A DNA stretch of 64,000 bases from Asterias rubens (GCF_902459465.1 NC_047064.1:1514762-1578761); one strand, 5' to 3'. Numbered from the stretch's first letter, positions 1-13,637 are shown. Translations and numbers: made by a program. The notes: generated by a model not told the origin, from the letters alone.

Positions 1-2596
1 TATTTTAACCTTTTTTATGTGCACGTTCATTTAACACACAAACACAATCCTAACAAAACATGTAAAGTGTTTTTGTTGTTTTTATTCTTATTTGTGGGAC
101 TCCCCAATTTGCTGCAGCGACTGCAAGTTGATTGGATATTAAAACTTGAAGAATTTGAATGGTAAGAATGTCTTCCATAAAGAAAACCGTGCAAATCTAA
201 AAAGTGTAAAAGTGTTCAAACATATGTCTCAAAGTGTTACCTTTCTTTGATTGATAATGATTGGAGTTGACACCAGGTTGAGTTAATCATGATTTCCTTG
301 TGTAGAGAGACGTCAGTCGCAGCAGTCAGGGTTCTCAAAGTTCGCTTAGTCAGGTTACCTTGACAAACATGAAATGTACAAAGCATGCGTGATACACTTC
401 TGTTTTTATGATTTCCTGTTTTCAATCTAGGACTTTTGTTTGGGTTTTTATCAAACTGTGCACCCTGTACGGTTGAACAACACCAATTATATTTTTCCCT
501 CTTCCAAATAACATAAGCATGCCAATGGGAATCAGTGATAAGTGTGTGACAAATTTTCCGAGTTGGCAAGGTTGGTTCAAAAGATATATGTGGATATTTT
601 CTTTGAAGCGGACAAACGAAATCAGGCAAGGCTTGACGTATTGTTGACATTGCCCAGACCAGCATCCCCCCTGGAGGTATATTTTTTGGCTTGTATGTGA
701 GTTTTAAGTGACATTGTTCCAAGCCGTCAGTGTTTCGAAACCACAATCCACTGACAAACATGTCCAGTGTGGAGAACCTCTGTCGTTGAGAGAGGATTTA
801 TCGCTAGCTTTGAGGTTTCCCTCTGACTAGCAGAACACATGGCGGGGTAAGATAAGAATCCTTGAATGTACGAAAACCACAAACAGAACAGCAATCTAAT
901 GACAAGAACAAAAGCTGGATGTAAGTTTTAAAGTCATTTCTACTTTTGTTGGACCTGAAATGTTATTTTCACTTCCAAACCAACACTTATTGTACCCCTA
1001 TAGGAAGTCAATTTAAAATAACAACTAAAGTCCAGTCCCAATTCTAAATCAGGCCAGACGGCATCAACTGGATATTCTAATTCCAATTGGACATTGTTTG
1101 GAAATATTTAGCAAGGAGAATTTCCAACTGGAACCTCCCCCCCCCCCATTCTAAATAACTCTGATTCCCACTGAATCAAACCAACTTGGTTCAAGATTTT
1201 ATTCTAATTTGAAATTCAGTATTCCATCAGAAACAAACTCACACAAACTCATTACAAACTTGATCAAAATCATTTCAATTATAAATCCAAGTTGGGAAGG
1301 TAGTGCATTCTGCTCCACCAGCCAGGCTCAAAGAGTCAAATAGTACCCATGCCTACTATGTACGTATTCTTATGAACTGTGAAGGGGGTAACCCTGTTTC
1401 AGCCAAGGAGAAGGTGGCAATGTGCCCCTGGTGGCTGTTAACTTGGGTTGACCGTGGGTTGACACCCCAAATCAGTCAAGTGTAGACGGTGTGGCTATGT
1501 TTACATTTAAACTGCCCTTAATTGACAAAACACTGTATACGTCATGTTTCGCGGGCAAAAAGACACGTAGTCATGGTAAGATTGCATACACTTTCTAGCT
1601 GGCTGCCAAAACACAAAGGTTTTGCCCGGCGGTATGCACGCGAGTAATGTTATGGTTTTGAGTGACGTCAGAGGTCACATCGTATATAGCCCTCCTGTTG
1701 AAGTTTCCGTCTGGCGTTTTGAATTTGAGTAGGAGGATATCTTATTAAAAAAAAAAAAAAATACCTGATTGAAACTTTCAGAACCAATACTTCTCAAAAG
1801 AGATTTCTCAAACCTTCCCTGAAAAAATAACAATATTAATAACAAATTAGAACGAGAATTTTTTAGCGTAGCTGTTTTTTACTGACGCAATTCTGCTAGG
1901 GGGTCTGTAAGTGAAGTTTACTACCTGTATTGAAGAGTCTGGACTACCTCTATCAAACGTCAAAATAGCAAACATAACATGATGTCCACATGATGGCTTT
2001 GACATTCAGGGACTCTGGTCGGATTGGTGTGGTGTCAATAGTAGTTGGTCATCTAACGGGATGGGTGGGTACTTAAAAACTGACAGGCACACCCTCCTTT
2101 GAGACTGGGTTCACAGGGTCAAAGGAAAGTCACCAAAAGTCATGACTTTTGTCAAGTGATTTGCATGTTTCTGGGTCCCGTTGCGGAGGGTCGTAGAAAA
2201 GTCAAAGAAATTTTTGGTTTTATGACTAAATTGTGGTCTGGTGGACTGGGTACCGATTCACGTCAGACCATTTAATTTATTTATGTGCACAATTTGAAAA
2301 CATATTTTGTGCATGCCCAAGAGTGTATTAACAGAGCTTGCCCTTTATATCCGACTAAAGATAATTTGATGTTTTAACAAAAAGACCCTGATATCTATCT
2401 TTATGCACCACCAAGGCAGCTCAGATCATCTGACCGCAAACTTCTTCACGTTCCATGTATGCACCACTCTTTGAGAACCCAATCCTTCTCATTCTCTGGC
2501 CCATCGCTATGGAACGAACTCCCCCCCTAATCTTTGACAAGTCACTATTTATACCAGCTTCAAACCTTATTTGAAAACTTAATTTTCCTGCACCAG

Positions 2597-2799
2597 GGGT
2601 CGATTTCACAAAGATCTTAGGACTAGTCCTAACTTAGGTCTAGTCCTAGGAGATATTAAAAACTTAAAGCTAGTCCTAAGTTACAATGTACATTAGGACA
2701 CGTAACGAGTAACTCATCCTACTCTAGATAAGACTAATCTTGAGTAACTCATCCTACTCTAGATAAGACTAGTCTTAACTCTTTATGAAATCTACCCCA
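2597..2799. mobile_element. MITE family C (GATTTCACAAAG / GACTAGTCCTA)
   Basis: Ends ggggtcgatttcacaaag and ctttatgaaatctacccc are inverted. The interior repeats the self-complementary TTAGGACTAGTCCTAA word, and actcatcctactctagataa occurs twice in tandem. Confidence 0.7.
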
Positions 2800-3967
2800 G
2801 GAGTGTCTTTTAGACGGACATGGTGCATTATGAATAGCCACTATTATTGTTATCTATTAAAAACAATTTTTATTTTCTGTGGAGAACATTTTTAGAATCT
2901 CCTTCACCACCACCCTTCTCATCATTTGTTAATTCTTATGACCCTTCTTCATATCCTTTAAGTCCGTCCCATCTTATGCGTTGCCAAGTCCAAGGTAATC
3001 CCTAGCTGCTGGATGATTAATACTAATCAACAGTGACATCCATCACTCATCGCCGTCCTCTCAGTCTAAAGACACTTTGTGTGCCGATGACAGTTTCCAC
3101 TGAGCTCCTTTCAACTCCCGCATTGCTCCATATGACCTCCTTCCCCCTGCTGCTGGTCGGTGGGTGACCTCATGTTGCCTCTAGGCAGGTACCCTGGTGA
3201 TTTATAATAAATGATGAAATAAAGGGGGAAAGGGATTACAACATAGTGAGGAAGAGGGTACTCTACATTCATGAGCAAGTTGAGTGCGCACATTTTAGTC
3301 GACTACTGACCAGCAACGTACATGCGCAGTGGCGCACTCACTCGAACGACTTGTTTGGAAGCCTATAGTCAAACCATGGTACCTGGTATTCAACACTCCA
3401 TTGCCTTCAACCTTTTTCGCTGTAGTGTCACTGGTTCCCTTCTATGCTTTACACATGTTAGCATGGAGCAGGCTATCAGGATCGTGGAAGAAACCATGGT
3501 CCTTAGGCTGGTTCCAAATCGACCACAGTAATCAACCAATGGTCGCCCAGCCTGGGTTCGAGTAAAAATAGTCAACCCTTAGTTAACCATGGTGCACAAT
3601 CGAATTTGCTCCATGAATAATGGGGTCAGGGGTCATTAGATCCGATGAATCTGTTCAAATTTGCCAACCAGATAATAAAGGTTGATGTACCTGTTTTTGT
3701 GTAAATGACATGCTCACGCAAACATGTCAACTTTTAGTCAGGCAGAAAGTGTGCACCTGTCTAAGGGAACGTATTGATGTCATCTGTTAACGTTTCGAGC
3801 AGATGCATCTCCTTGTACATAATTATCAAACGTTTGCAATCTTGCTGAATTTAAACTTGACAATACTTCATGTTATGTGTGTTTATTTTCATGTGTAAAC
3901 ACCATAGTTGAAGCTTGCCTGCTGGGATGAAAAAAAAACAAGGACTGCGCAAGTTTAGTATTTTACT

Positions 3968-4310
3968 TAAAGGGAGGGTACACCTTTGGTTATTACTCCA
4001 AAAATTAATGACCATAATAAACTGACTTGGTAAGATGCGCTGCAGCTGTTGATATTAATGTATAACTCAACATTTTGAGAAACAATTCCCTTTAAAGGAA
4101 TGTGGTTTTAGAAAGAGGGATTTAAAAATATTTCTGATACAAATGACACCGTTCTTGGATTGTGTATTCCAATTATGAATTATTCTTCCTGCAATACTAC
4201 AAGAAACGCTTCTACCTTTTGAAATGAAATTTTCACTGGTTAATTTGATTATAAACATGTAAAACACGATTAAAACAATTGAACGGTTAAAAAACAAAAG
4301 GTCTCCTTTG
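3968..4310. mobile_element. MITE family B copy
   Basis: Begins ttaaagggagggtacacctt. It shares interior phrases with 12026-12330: ttgagaaacaattccct, ttggattgtgtattccaa, ttattcttcctgc and taccttttgaaatgaa. There is no coding capacity. Confidence 0.6.
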
Positions 4311-4867
4311 CCTTCAAACACTCACAACACATCAAACATACTGCTGTAAATCAGTTTAACATGTTTTTTGAGAGATCGTGATCGTACAAGTCTTTGAGAT
4401 GTTTTTCTCGGAGACCGTCGTTTTGTGAAGGTGGTTATATCTTACTCTCAAGGTGCTCCAGACAGGATGAGTTATGAATCAGCAGAAATGTCAACCCGAT
4501 AGAAACTTATTTATACCTTTGAGAAGGAGGTTGTAGTTTGGAAACAAGACGTTCTGATCTGGGGACTTACAAAGTAAGTGTTTATTGAAAAGATCAGAAC
4601 AAAGCCGTGAGTTTGTTACAGACGATGTGTTGTAAATCATCGTTATAAAAAAAAAAGGAGCTAAGTTCAGGGTTCTTCCCATGATTTTTCAAAATTGTGG
4701 GGCTTTCTGGACCCAAAATTGTGAAGTTTTGCCAAACGGAAATAAGGTCTCTGGAATGTTTTTTATTTGGTGTCTATCTTGGTTGAAAATGTTTGTATCT
4801 TGATAATTTTTGTGAAATTAGTTATAAAAAAAGAAAAAGTTCTTATTAATTTTGTTTTTTGACCCAT

Positions 4868-5015
4868 ACACTGATGAGTGTCAGCACTGTATACTCAGTA
4901 CTTTCCCGAGTCCTGTGACAAAATATCACAGGCATATTACTCGGGTGGGATTCAAACCCACGACCCTTGCAATTCTAGAGCAGTGTCTTACCAACTAGAC
5001 TACCGAGCTTTCCCG
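4868..5015 (-). mobile_element. tRNA-derived SINE, type 1, minus strand
   Basis: The reverse complement carries the same tRNA-like head (gtctagttggtaagacactg) and the tail cacaggactcgggaaagtac, tgagtatacagtgctgacac. Confidence 0.65.
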
Positions 5016-5039
5016 GTAGCTAGAGGCAGTTGGAAACCT

Positions 5040-5275
5040 ATGAAAAAGCTCCTGTTCCTCGCCTGCCTACTCCTCTGGGTCCCCGGTTCAAATCCAGACA
5101 AGGGCACGATGTAGATTGGGTTTTTAGTCCTACCTGACTGTGTTGGTTCTCTCTGGAATAATTCTCAGGGGTTTTCCTCCCACATCTAAAACTGAAACTT
5201 TCTTCCTTGTCTTCTCGCCGAGGGGTTCTTGGCTAATACAGTGTATGCTTTTCTGAGTTACAATTAAAGGCTTCA
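5040..5275 (+). mobile_element. tRNA-derived SINE, type 3, second copy
   Basis: ccccggttcaaatccagaca, gattgggtttttagtcctac, ggggttttcctcccacatct and aaaactgaaactttctt match the type 3 body. It abuts the type 1 SINE on its left. Confidence 0.5.
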
Positions 5276-5744
5276 CAGCCAAAATTTATAAAATTAAATA
5301 AATACATACAAACAAACACATTAAAAACAATGGGCTTGAAAAGTCATGGTTCCCACTTTGGAACCCGTGTGGGAACCAAGCACAGGAACGGGCAGATCTG
5401 TTGCAATGTCAGAGAGAATGTATACGTGTTTGTTGGACTTAACGCCCTTGTTGTACTTTTTGACAATAATGCAGTGTAGCAGTAGACACGGAATAACATC
5501 TTGGTAGTATTTAGGTACTTGTTGGTCATGTGTTAATGATCTTCGATAATACTCATTATGTGTCTTTGTGTGAACTTACACCTGTAAATTGTGAAGTTCA
5601 GTTTCGATTGGATCACCTGCTTGTTGTAGTGAGTGAGGAGGAGGGGGGGGGGGCTTTTCCTGATTGGGTACCCTCCAATTGTAACTGCATTTCTAAAGTC
5701 TGTAAAAGGTTCTAACCTGGAAACTCTCACGGTTGCACACACGT

Positions 5745-5955
5745 ACTATGTACCGACACCCATATGTTCCTACACTCATAAGTTCCGACAACCTTACATG
5801 TACATGTAGGTACTGACAACCATATCCCAACATCCATAATTTCTGCCACCCATATGTTCTGACACCCATAAGTTATGACACCCATATTTTCTGACACCAA
5901 TATAGTATGTTCCGACACCCACATGTTCTAATACCCATGTGTTCCGACAGCCCTA
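5745..5955. repeat. 17-bp degenerate minisatellite
   Basis: About a dozen copies of a unit near atgttccgacacccata, with drift (ataagttccgaca, atgttctgacaccc, atgtgttccgaca). One copy carries an insertion with acatgtacatgt. Confidence 0.8.
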
Positions 5956-6562
5956 CTGTATTCTCCTACATAACCCTACATGAAGCGTGCAAATTAAGAG
6001 TTTTTTTCCTACCTGGGGGTGTTGGAACATAGAGTCAGTCATCACCATCACAAGTTGATATACAGGTAGGTATAAGATGAATCGTCCCTCTCTACGTTCT
6101 TTCCACCACCAATCAGTTCTTAGTGATCTATCATCGATTCATTTTCATCCCACCGAGGGCACAGCAAAGTAGAGCTTCTGACTCTCCCTGATTCTGCAGA
6201 AAGTTCCCTGAAAATTAATCAATCTTTCCATGTTCTGATGAACAAAGTTGAAAATCTCCAAGATTGCAAGATGATGGCACTGGCAGCTATAAAGATTTGA
6301 TGCATCTTTGTGAAAGACCCATGTACATGTATACAATAATTATGTATAATTCTTTTCATTCTTTTCATTTTTTATTAATTTTTCGGGAAATTTTGTGTTG
6401 GGCGGCAGTCTATTTTTCAGCTGAAGTGCCGGGCGGAAATTGTCAGTGCTGGGCGGGCCCGCCCACCTCCGCCCACCATGGCTACAACGCTGGATGGCAG
6501 CTATAAGGATTTGATGCATCTTTTTGAAAGACCCATGTACATGTATACAATATCTTTAATTC

Positions 6563-6724
6563 TTTTAATATTTGGGTGAGAAATTACCTCTTACTCAAAA
6601 ACTACGTTACTTCAGAGGGAGCCGTTTCTCACAATGTTTTATACCATCAACAGCTCTCCATTGCTCGTTTTCAAGTAAGTTTCTTTGCTAACAATAATTT
6701 TGAGTAATAACCATTGGTGTCTAG
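6563..6724. mobile_element. MITE family A, truncated copy
   Basis: Only the right third is present: actacgttacttcagaggga through ttgagtaataaccattggtg. Confidence 0.7.
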
Positions 6725-6846
6725 GGCTTGATTACACAAAGATAGTCCTAGGACTCTTCAGGAGTTGTTAAAAACTTAACCCAAGTCCTTAGTTAGGTCG
6801 AGTAAGAGATAAGACTAGTCTTAACACTTTGTGAAATCCACACCAG
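6724..6846. mobile_element. MITE family C, short copy
   Basis: Ends ttgattacacaaagatagtc and actttgtgaaatccacacca, with interior gataagactagtcttaaca. Confidence 0.65.
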
Positions 6847-7189
6847 TGCCTTTAAGGTCGTCAGTGTTTACATGTAAAGTGCTTTCCTATGATGAGCAAT
6901 GGTCAACCCACCTGTGAGGGGGGTGGTGAGTGGGTGAATAAGTGTGGGGGGGGGACCCCACTCGAGTCATACCCTCGCTGACTCACCCCCCTGATTCAGT
7001 TCATGTGGTTAGGTAATGATATAAGCAACCACTTGCCGCTTCACTGCTGAAGGGTTTGGAAGCAGCCTGCTAGTAGGGACCCACCTGTTCCCTAAAATCG
7101 AGGGCAAATCAAAACAGTATCTTCACTCTCATGCTGCACTTCCGATAAGAAAATCTGTTTGAGGGATAAATGGCAACGAGGCTCGGGGT

Positions 7190-7208
7190 GAGGGGGGGGG
7201 GGGGGGTG
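7190..7208 (+). repeat. Poly-G tract
   Basis: A run of about 16-17 G within ggtgagggggg context. Similar tracts occur near 28537, 29930, 33093, 34495, 57230, 57764 and 63571. C-runs occur near 1138, 17276 and 31069. Confidence 0.9.
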
Positions 7209-7497
7209 AGGGACTGGGGAGGCCACTTTCAGAGTTAGAACTTGACTTTGTTAAGAAGGCAGGATGTAGGGTAAATGATGTGGTGAAGAAGTATCTCTCC
7301 TTTGAAGTTGAAATCTCAGATTGGTGATAGTGAGGGGAAATCAAAGTAGATGCAAGCTGTAGGGGCAAATCTGAATGAGGGAAGGACTTTGAGTAACTTC
7401 TGCTGCCTAAGTGGTATCATGTACGTCGATCCTGAACGGATTCGGCTGATTTAGTTTAAAGCAACTTGTGTAAATCATCAGTCATGATGTTATTCTT

Positions 7498-8092
7498 GGC
7501 CTGGAATTTCATCTTTGAAAGGCCAAGGCCATTTCCATATTGCAAAGGGCACTTTAATTGTAAAATCTGAAAGGAATTACAGAATTGGTTTTTGCTAGCA
7601 AAACAAGTTGCTGGCAGTGTAAGCACTTATGCACCGTATAGACAAACTGACAAACCTGTAGAAGTTTGAGATTGATCAGCCATCTGGATCACGAGAAAAT
7701 AGTGATAAACCGATTACACATTTTGCATGACATCGATTAAAAAAATAAATGAATAAAACGCTCACTGAGCGATAAACTCCAAACAGGAAATTTGTTTTAT
7801 TTGTTTCTCATCAAATTTGACATTTCAGACAGAAACATTTCAAGGGATGTTTTTTACTATCATCATCATTGACATTAGATTTGGGATTAATTGAATTGAA
7901 TTGACCTTGTACATGTACATGTAAGTTTGATGTATATCTGTGATCTTAGGCAAGTGTTTTTTACCAGTTCTGTAATAATGTTTCTTTACAGTCTATGGGA
8001 AACTTTTGAAGGGGCACCAAGGCCAAGACCAGGGCAACAGAGTCCATGAACTCTGTGGCCTGCGTGCGATTCCTCCAGGCCTGCTATTCTTA
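7498..8092. mobile_element. MITE family L copy split into two halves
   Basis: The left half (ggcctggaatttcatctttg ... gcaaagggcactttaattgt) lies at 7498-7582, and the right half (tctatgggaaacttttgaag ... tgcgattcctccaggcctgc) at 7988-8092. About 405 bp of unrelated sequence sits between, as if inserted into the element. Confidence 0.45.
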
Positions 8093-8445
8093 AAGGTTTC
8101 TTCACCCACATGTTTGGGTTAATGGGAGACTTTAGATGATCCTTTTTCAAGTAGTGGCATACTCATACTCAGACCTACGCACGCAATACTGAGCAAGCGT
8201 AACAACGCTCAGAGCCGCAAAAAAGTACCATTATGTCTGCTGCCACCAGTGTCTCGAAAGTGTACTATTTAGGGATTCTCCACCCTCTAGGAACACACCT
8301 GTCACTCTGTGGTTTTGATCCAAGCCATCTCAACACTGAGCAGAGGGTCTTTAATCACATGACTTCATCAAAATCTGTGCTTGTTTTGCTTTGAAATATA
8401 ATACCTATTATGGTACATGAACCTCATATGGTAGAATTGGCATCA

Positions 8446-8640
8446 GGTTGGCTCAGTGGTTTCTTTCCCTGTCTTTAACCTCTGTGGACCCCGGTTCGAA
8501 TCCCACCCAGACCATTCCCTTGCAAGTGAATTTTCCCCCACACTGAATATTACTTCTCAATTCCTACAGCTGAAACTTTCACATGTGACTTTTACTGCAT
8601 CTTTCCTGATTAGTATGCCGATCAATCAGCATTAGATTGA
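8446..8640 (+). mobile_element. tRNA-derived SINE, type 3
   Basis: gttggctcagtggtttcttt, ccccggttcgaatcccaccc, then a pyrimidine-rich body with aattttcccccacactgaat and tacagctgaaactttcac. Confidence 0.5.
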
Positions 8641-8814
8641 CAAAAACCTATTTATGACCCAACCTTTAGGCCATTGAGTGATGAAGTGATACAGAATCCA
8701 TAACAATCAGGTAAAACAATGGGGTGGATTTCAGAGGATTTGGGGGATTACTTGAGTTCAGGATGTTTGTTTTTAAAAGTAAGTAAGTTTTGCGGTGACA
8801 AAACTTTAGTAAGT

Positions 8815-8972
8815 AAGGCCTGGAATTACACGCAGGCCCTGGAGACCTCTGGTATTGGCCTTGGTGCCCCTTCAACAGTTTCCCTCAGACTTAAAGATTT
8901 TTCAATGGAAGTGCCCTTTGCAAAATGAAAATGGCTTTGCCCTTTCAAAGTTGAAATTCAAGGCCTCAGGAG
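8815..8972. mobile_element. MITE family L (AGGCCTGGAATTNCA ends)
   Basis: Left aaggcctggaattacacgca and right gttgaaattcaaggcctcag are inverted. The interior gtgccctttgcaaaatgaaa and ccttggtgccccttcaacag recurs in the other copies. Confidence 0.65.
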
Positions 8973-10855
8973 TAGTGGTGCCTCTGAGAAAAACTGGTTT
9001 GTACTGCTCGACGTTCAGTCAGTGTGCTCTGACTGTCTCATGTTTTTTTTTTAGTAACACATGTATGTTTTTATACGTCCATGGATGAATGATATTAGCA
9101 TTTGGTGTGAAGGGGGTTGGAAGGAGTCATTTAGAAGCAGCTGAGGTTCATCTGACTGGAGCACTTTAATATAAAGGGGACAGGAATAGGAATAGAATCC
9201 AGGCTTGCTGTCAATTGTAGGTACAGGAAAACCTAATTAGAAGGTATTCCCTTATTATGGTAGTTTCCTTCTGCATTTAACGTAGCCGTAGCCAATTCTC
9301 ATGTTTGCGTCAGATAAGAGCTGGACCAAAGGAGGACATTTATGGGGGGGAGGGATGTTGCAAATAATTGGGGTGGAAGAGTGTATCTCTGCAAGCCCTT
9401 TTAAAGAAATCAAAAAAAAAAATAATATTATTAAAATGGTTGAATTTGAATTTTGATGAAAGCAGGGATGGGATCTTTAAGGCGATTGAGTTTGGATAAA
9501 AGTCCGATCACACAGGCCTCGATTACGAGAACCACAACAAAAATGTTAACATTGCACGCCCTCGATTGGTTGAATGAGCGTGGGCGTATTGTGCTTGGAG
9601 CATTTCAACCAATAGAATGCGCTCTGTTTGCGTTGTGATCGTTATCGTTTTCGTTATCGCTGCAGTGTGACTTGTTCTTTAAGAAGGACAAACATAAATG
9701 GATCCTTAAGCAACACCTGTGCTCATTCATTTTGACTTGACTGTTTTGTAAAGGTGCTCGTGATGACTGTCAGTTTATTTTTGTTCCGGGGAGCACAAGA
9801 CGAGCACAAGACGGTCAACGCTTGATTGAGAAGATAAGACGTTAGGGGAAAGTACACCCAGTGCAGAACTGCAAAACGAACAATAACATTGTCTGGTTTA
9901 AATCTCAATGTCACGGTCTCATACAGTCGCATCTTGTTTGGGTAAAGCCCCACCTCTTTAGTCTTCACTCAAGCACGTGCCGGATATTCTACATCAAAAC
10001 TTGATTGTTTTACGCCTTGTGACCGCTAACCAAGCACTAAATATTGTCTCCGTTGCTTGGTACTGCTCGTTGGGATGATGTTCCTTTTGACTGAGAGTAG
10101 GGACGGTTCTTTTAATAGGGCTTGTCATTAGGCCAGGGCGACTGGTGAAATTTACTGCTCAACTACATGTAGTCGCACCTAGTTTTGTAAATCCCAAGAT
10201 GCATTGCGGCATATTACTTGCCGCAGGAGAAATAAAGTAAAATTCACGCTGAATGGATTGAAAGATTGTGTCACTGATGTCTGATTGTGTTTCGTAAGTT
10301 AATTATGTTATCGTGAAAAGTCGTGAGCGACACAATTGGTTCACCAAGCAGGTAGTCGTGACTGTTTTTGTAGTAGTCGTTGCGGCACAATTAACCGAGA
10401 GCTGAAAAACAGTATTCGCGTCTCGACTAAGCAATCAAAAGTCCCGATATCGACACTATGTAATCGCACTAGTCGCCAAAGCTTGCTTGTCATCTCACCA
10501 GGCAGAACTGGGAGGCGGGAGAGATAACAAAAGAGTAGAAAGCCAAAGCTTAGGAACGAGGGGGTAAATCAGAGAACAGATGGGGGTAGAGTAGATGAGG
10601 ATGCAAACAGGTGTACAGGATAAATGGCTGGTCGGATAGGAATTACGGCTGTCTAAAGTTGTTTATGTGATGTGGGGATCAGCTTATAATCAAGAGATGG
10701 ATTAGAAGGGATTTGTTTCTCAGGCTTGTAACGCTCGAATGCGTTTTCTCAATGTCCCTTTTGGGGTGTGAGAACGCTTCTAAGACCGCATCTCTCGATA
10801 GTTTATTATTTTATTTTATATTAAATTAAACTTGCAATGATTTAATCCTTTGACT

Positions 10856-11112
10856 TCAGGCCTGGATTTCATCTTTGAGATCGTTTTCATTTTGCAAAGG
10901 GCACTTCCATTGGAAAATCTTAAAGTCTCATTGCAATGATTTAATCCTTTGACTTCAGGAAAAGATTACTGAATTTTTGTTTTCAAGCCTAGATTTCGTC
11001 TTTGAGATTGTTTTCATTTTGCAAAGGGCACTTCAATTGAAAAATCTTAAAGTCTCCTGGAAACTTTTGAAGTGGCACCAAGGCAACGACCAGGGGCAAC
11101 CGAGGCCATGGC
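10856..11112. mobile_element. MITE family L copy with internal duplication
   Basis: gcctggatttcatctttgag through gaaaatcttaaagtctc appears twice, about 125 bp apart, the second followed by the normal right half (ttgaagtggcaccaaggcaa). The phrase ttgcaatgatttaatccttt is duplicated with it. Confidence 0.6.
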
Positions 11113-11204
11113 ATCTGTGTACATTGTAATTACAATGTTATTTGCTGCATCATCTTCAAAACATAAAGACTGAGAAAAAGGTTCATGTTTTAGTACATGT
11201 ACTT

Positions 11205-11320
11205 ATTTATATGACCAAAGTGAGGCTGAATGAGAAAGTAGTCTGGCCCCTTTTTGGCGCGATGATGATCATTATTAGCAGTTCACAAAGGGAACATGAC
11301 CAAGAAGATGGCGTTACAAT
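11205..11320. mobile_element. MITE family K, partial copy
   Basis: Shares accaaagtgaggctgaatga and aagggaacatgaccaagaag with the intact copies, and abuts the family I element. Confidence 0.45.
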
Positions 11321-11333
11321 AAAGGTGTATAGG

Positions 11334-11488
11334 CCCTTTTGGAATCCACGGGTTTGGCTTTGGATTCGGCTTCAGGCTCGGTTCTCTGGTCTGCATACAT
11401 GTACCTGATCGCATCGCACGCGTATAGTCAAACCAATTGAGGGGCCAAGCTAGCCGAATCCCAAGCCAAAGCTCTGGGTTCGAAAAGG
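11334..11488. mobile_element. MITE family I (GGTTTGGCTTTGGATTCGGCTT)
   Basis: Left ccttttggaatccacgggtt with tggctttggattcggctt, and right aagctagccgaatcccaagc with caaagctctgggttcgaaaa, form about 40-bp inverted ends around a loop with catacatgtacctgatcgca. Confidence 0.65.
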
Positions 11489-11617
11489 TTGACAGAGTCA
11501 TCTCAAGGTTAAATGCTATCATGAAGAACACCCTGGGGAGGAGGTGGGAAGAACGATGGGAGGAACCCATTAGTAAAGAGGACCTTTCTGATGAATTGTC
11601 CAAGGTGAAAGGCCTGG

Positions 11618-11690
11618 AGCCCGTCGTCTCTCAGTCGTCTCTGAGTCGTCTCATCGGCTGCCATCGACTGCCATCGGCTGCCATCTTCAA
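11618..11690. repeat. Short tandem repeat pair (cgtctctcagt and atcggctgcc)
   Basis: cgtcgtctctcagtcgtctc followed by three copies of catcggctgc-like units. Confidence 0.7.
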
Positions 11691-12025
11691 ATCTTAATGA
11701 CTCAGCCCTAGCATCTTGGATGCACTTGACTCTGGATTTCCCATGACTGGTTGAACCCCGTGGATTTGGGTTTGATGCCCAGAGGGGGTGTGCAGGGCCA
11801 TGGTAGGGGTGCTTTCAGGAGGAGATAGCCCAGTTTAAGGGGTACGGGATCAGTGCGGATCAGATATTGATGAGTCAGTGCACAATGGGGCAAACTTGGC
11901 ACCAAAGGGTAAAAATGATGAAGTATGACACACTTCGGTAAAGTGAATAGAAGTAAAAGTAATGTGATTCTGATTAATGGCTTTTATTGACAGTGGACAT
12001 TTATAAAGTAGAATCCATTACGTCA

Positions 12026-12340
12026 AATTAAAGGGAAGGATGTATATATGTCATTTGGTAATCACCCTCAAAATTTATGGCAGTACAAACTTACTTGGTT
12101 CAAAGTATTTCAGCAGCTTTAGATAGTATAAAAAGCATTTTGAGAAACATTTCTTTTTGAAGAAATATGGTTATGACAAATATGTAAATTTGAATCTGAG
12201 AAACATTATTGTCAGATACGATTCTCAGATAGTGTATTCCAATAACGGATTATTCTTCCTGCGTGGTCACAACAGCTCTGGATTTTCGGCGATATCTCAA
12301 AAATGCGACTACCTTTTGAAATAAATTTTCCACAGTTCAG
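12026..12340. mobile_element. MITE family B copy
   Basis: Begins ttaaagggaaggatgtatat and matches the 3968 copy along its length, including gtgtattccaataacggatt and ctaccttttgaaataaattt. Confidence 0.6.
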
Positions 12341-13637
12341 TTTTGTTGTATGTTCCTATGTTTGATTCTCTTTGTCTTTAACCACAATCAGTAAATAACA
12401 TAGAAATGATGATACACATATGGTTTGAAGATGATGAGTTCATAGGTTTGATGTGCACCCCATTCTACCAAAATGACTGAACATTTGTTGCCCTGAGAGA
12501 GGTTAGGGTAGCTAGAGGATGGAGAAGGGGCATCTAAACCCCCCTCCACACTCCCCTAAGGAGGTTCGTTATCAGACAGCAAAGTTTAATTGAACATGTC
12601 AGATTCTGAAGGTTTCCTCCAAAAGAAATTAACAGGATGGACTCTTTAACCTTCCAGGGTTTTTGGATCAGGCCCAGGGTATGTATATTCATCTCTCTTG
12701 AAGATGTGGCAATGTTAACTTAACGATATCTTATCTGGGTCACCTTCCCCCCCTTCTTACCCAACGGCATTATTGAATCATGTGGTCCGACTGATGGGTA
12801 CAAACTTGACTTCGACGTCACGTAGTGTTCCCTTTCCACACCGAGACTAATTTACATTAATCTCCTCAAATTTACCGCACTTTCCAAAACCTTCCGAGTT
12901 ACTTTGAACTTCAGGAAGCGTAGTCATGTTAAGAAAACCATATTCTGGTATTAATGCTCGGAGGCGATGAGTAATTATCGATACTTGGGAGAAATGTGTC
13001 ACATTGCGGTACTCCAAATTAGATTGGTAATCTGTTTAATTGTTGCCATGGAAAAAATCTAGATTTAAGTCGACAAGTGTCTACTTTAATATGGCTCGAC
13101 GGGTCTAAATTAAGACTGGCGTTACATGTTCATGCATCTGAACTGTTCAAGTATCGCATCATAAAACAAGCATCAGATGAGCAGATAAAACTAATAATCA
13201 ATATTTCAATTACTTAGGAATTAGGTGTAGCTTTATGCTGTTTACAAAGGTACCCAGCTGGCTGACGACTCTGTTTCTGCAGAAGGTTCCATGAAAGTAA
13301 ACCAATCTTTCCATGTTCTGACGAGCAAATTGGAAAGTATCCCTGATTATGGAAACTTGGTCCCTGTTATGTTGAATGTATTTTCTAAACATCTCCTGCC
13401 CAGGTAGTAGTTAAAAAGCAGGACGGTTCTTTTCAGAACTGAGAAGTCTCCCGAATTCCCAAAATCTACTTAGCGGTAGTACAGTGTAAATTGTGATCCT
13501 ACATACATGTAGGTTCCCTTTGTGGGATCTTACCCAATGATGATAAAGAAAAATTTGGACAAATTTCTTCTTCCATCTTAAAATTACACTGTTTCTTTTC
13601 TTAACCCTCTTCTCTTAACTTCTTCTACTATGCAATT

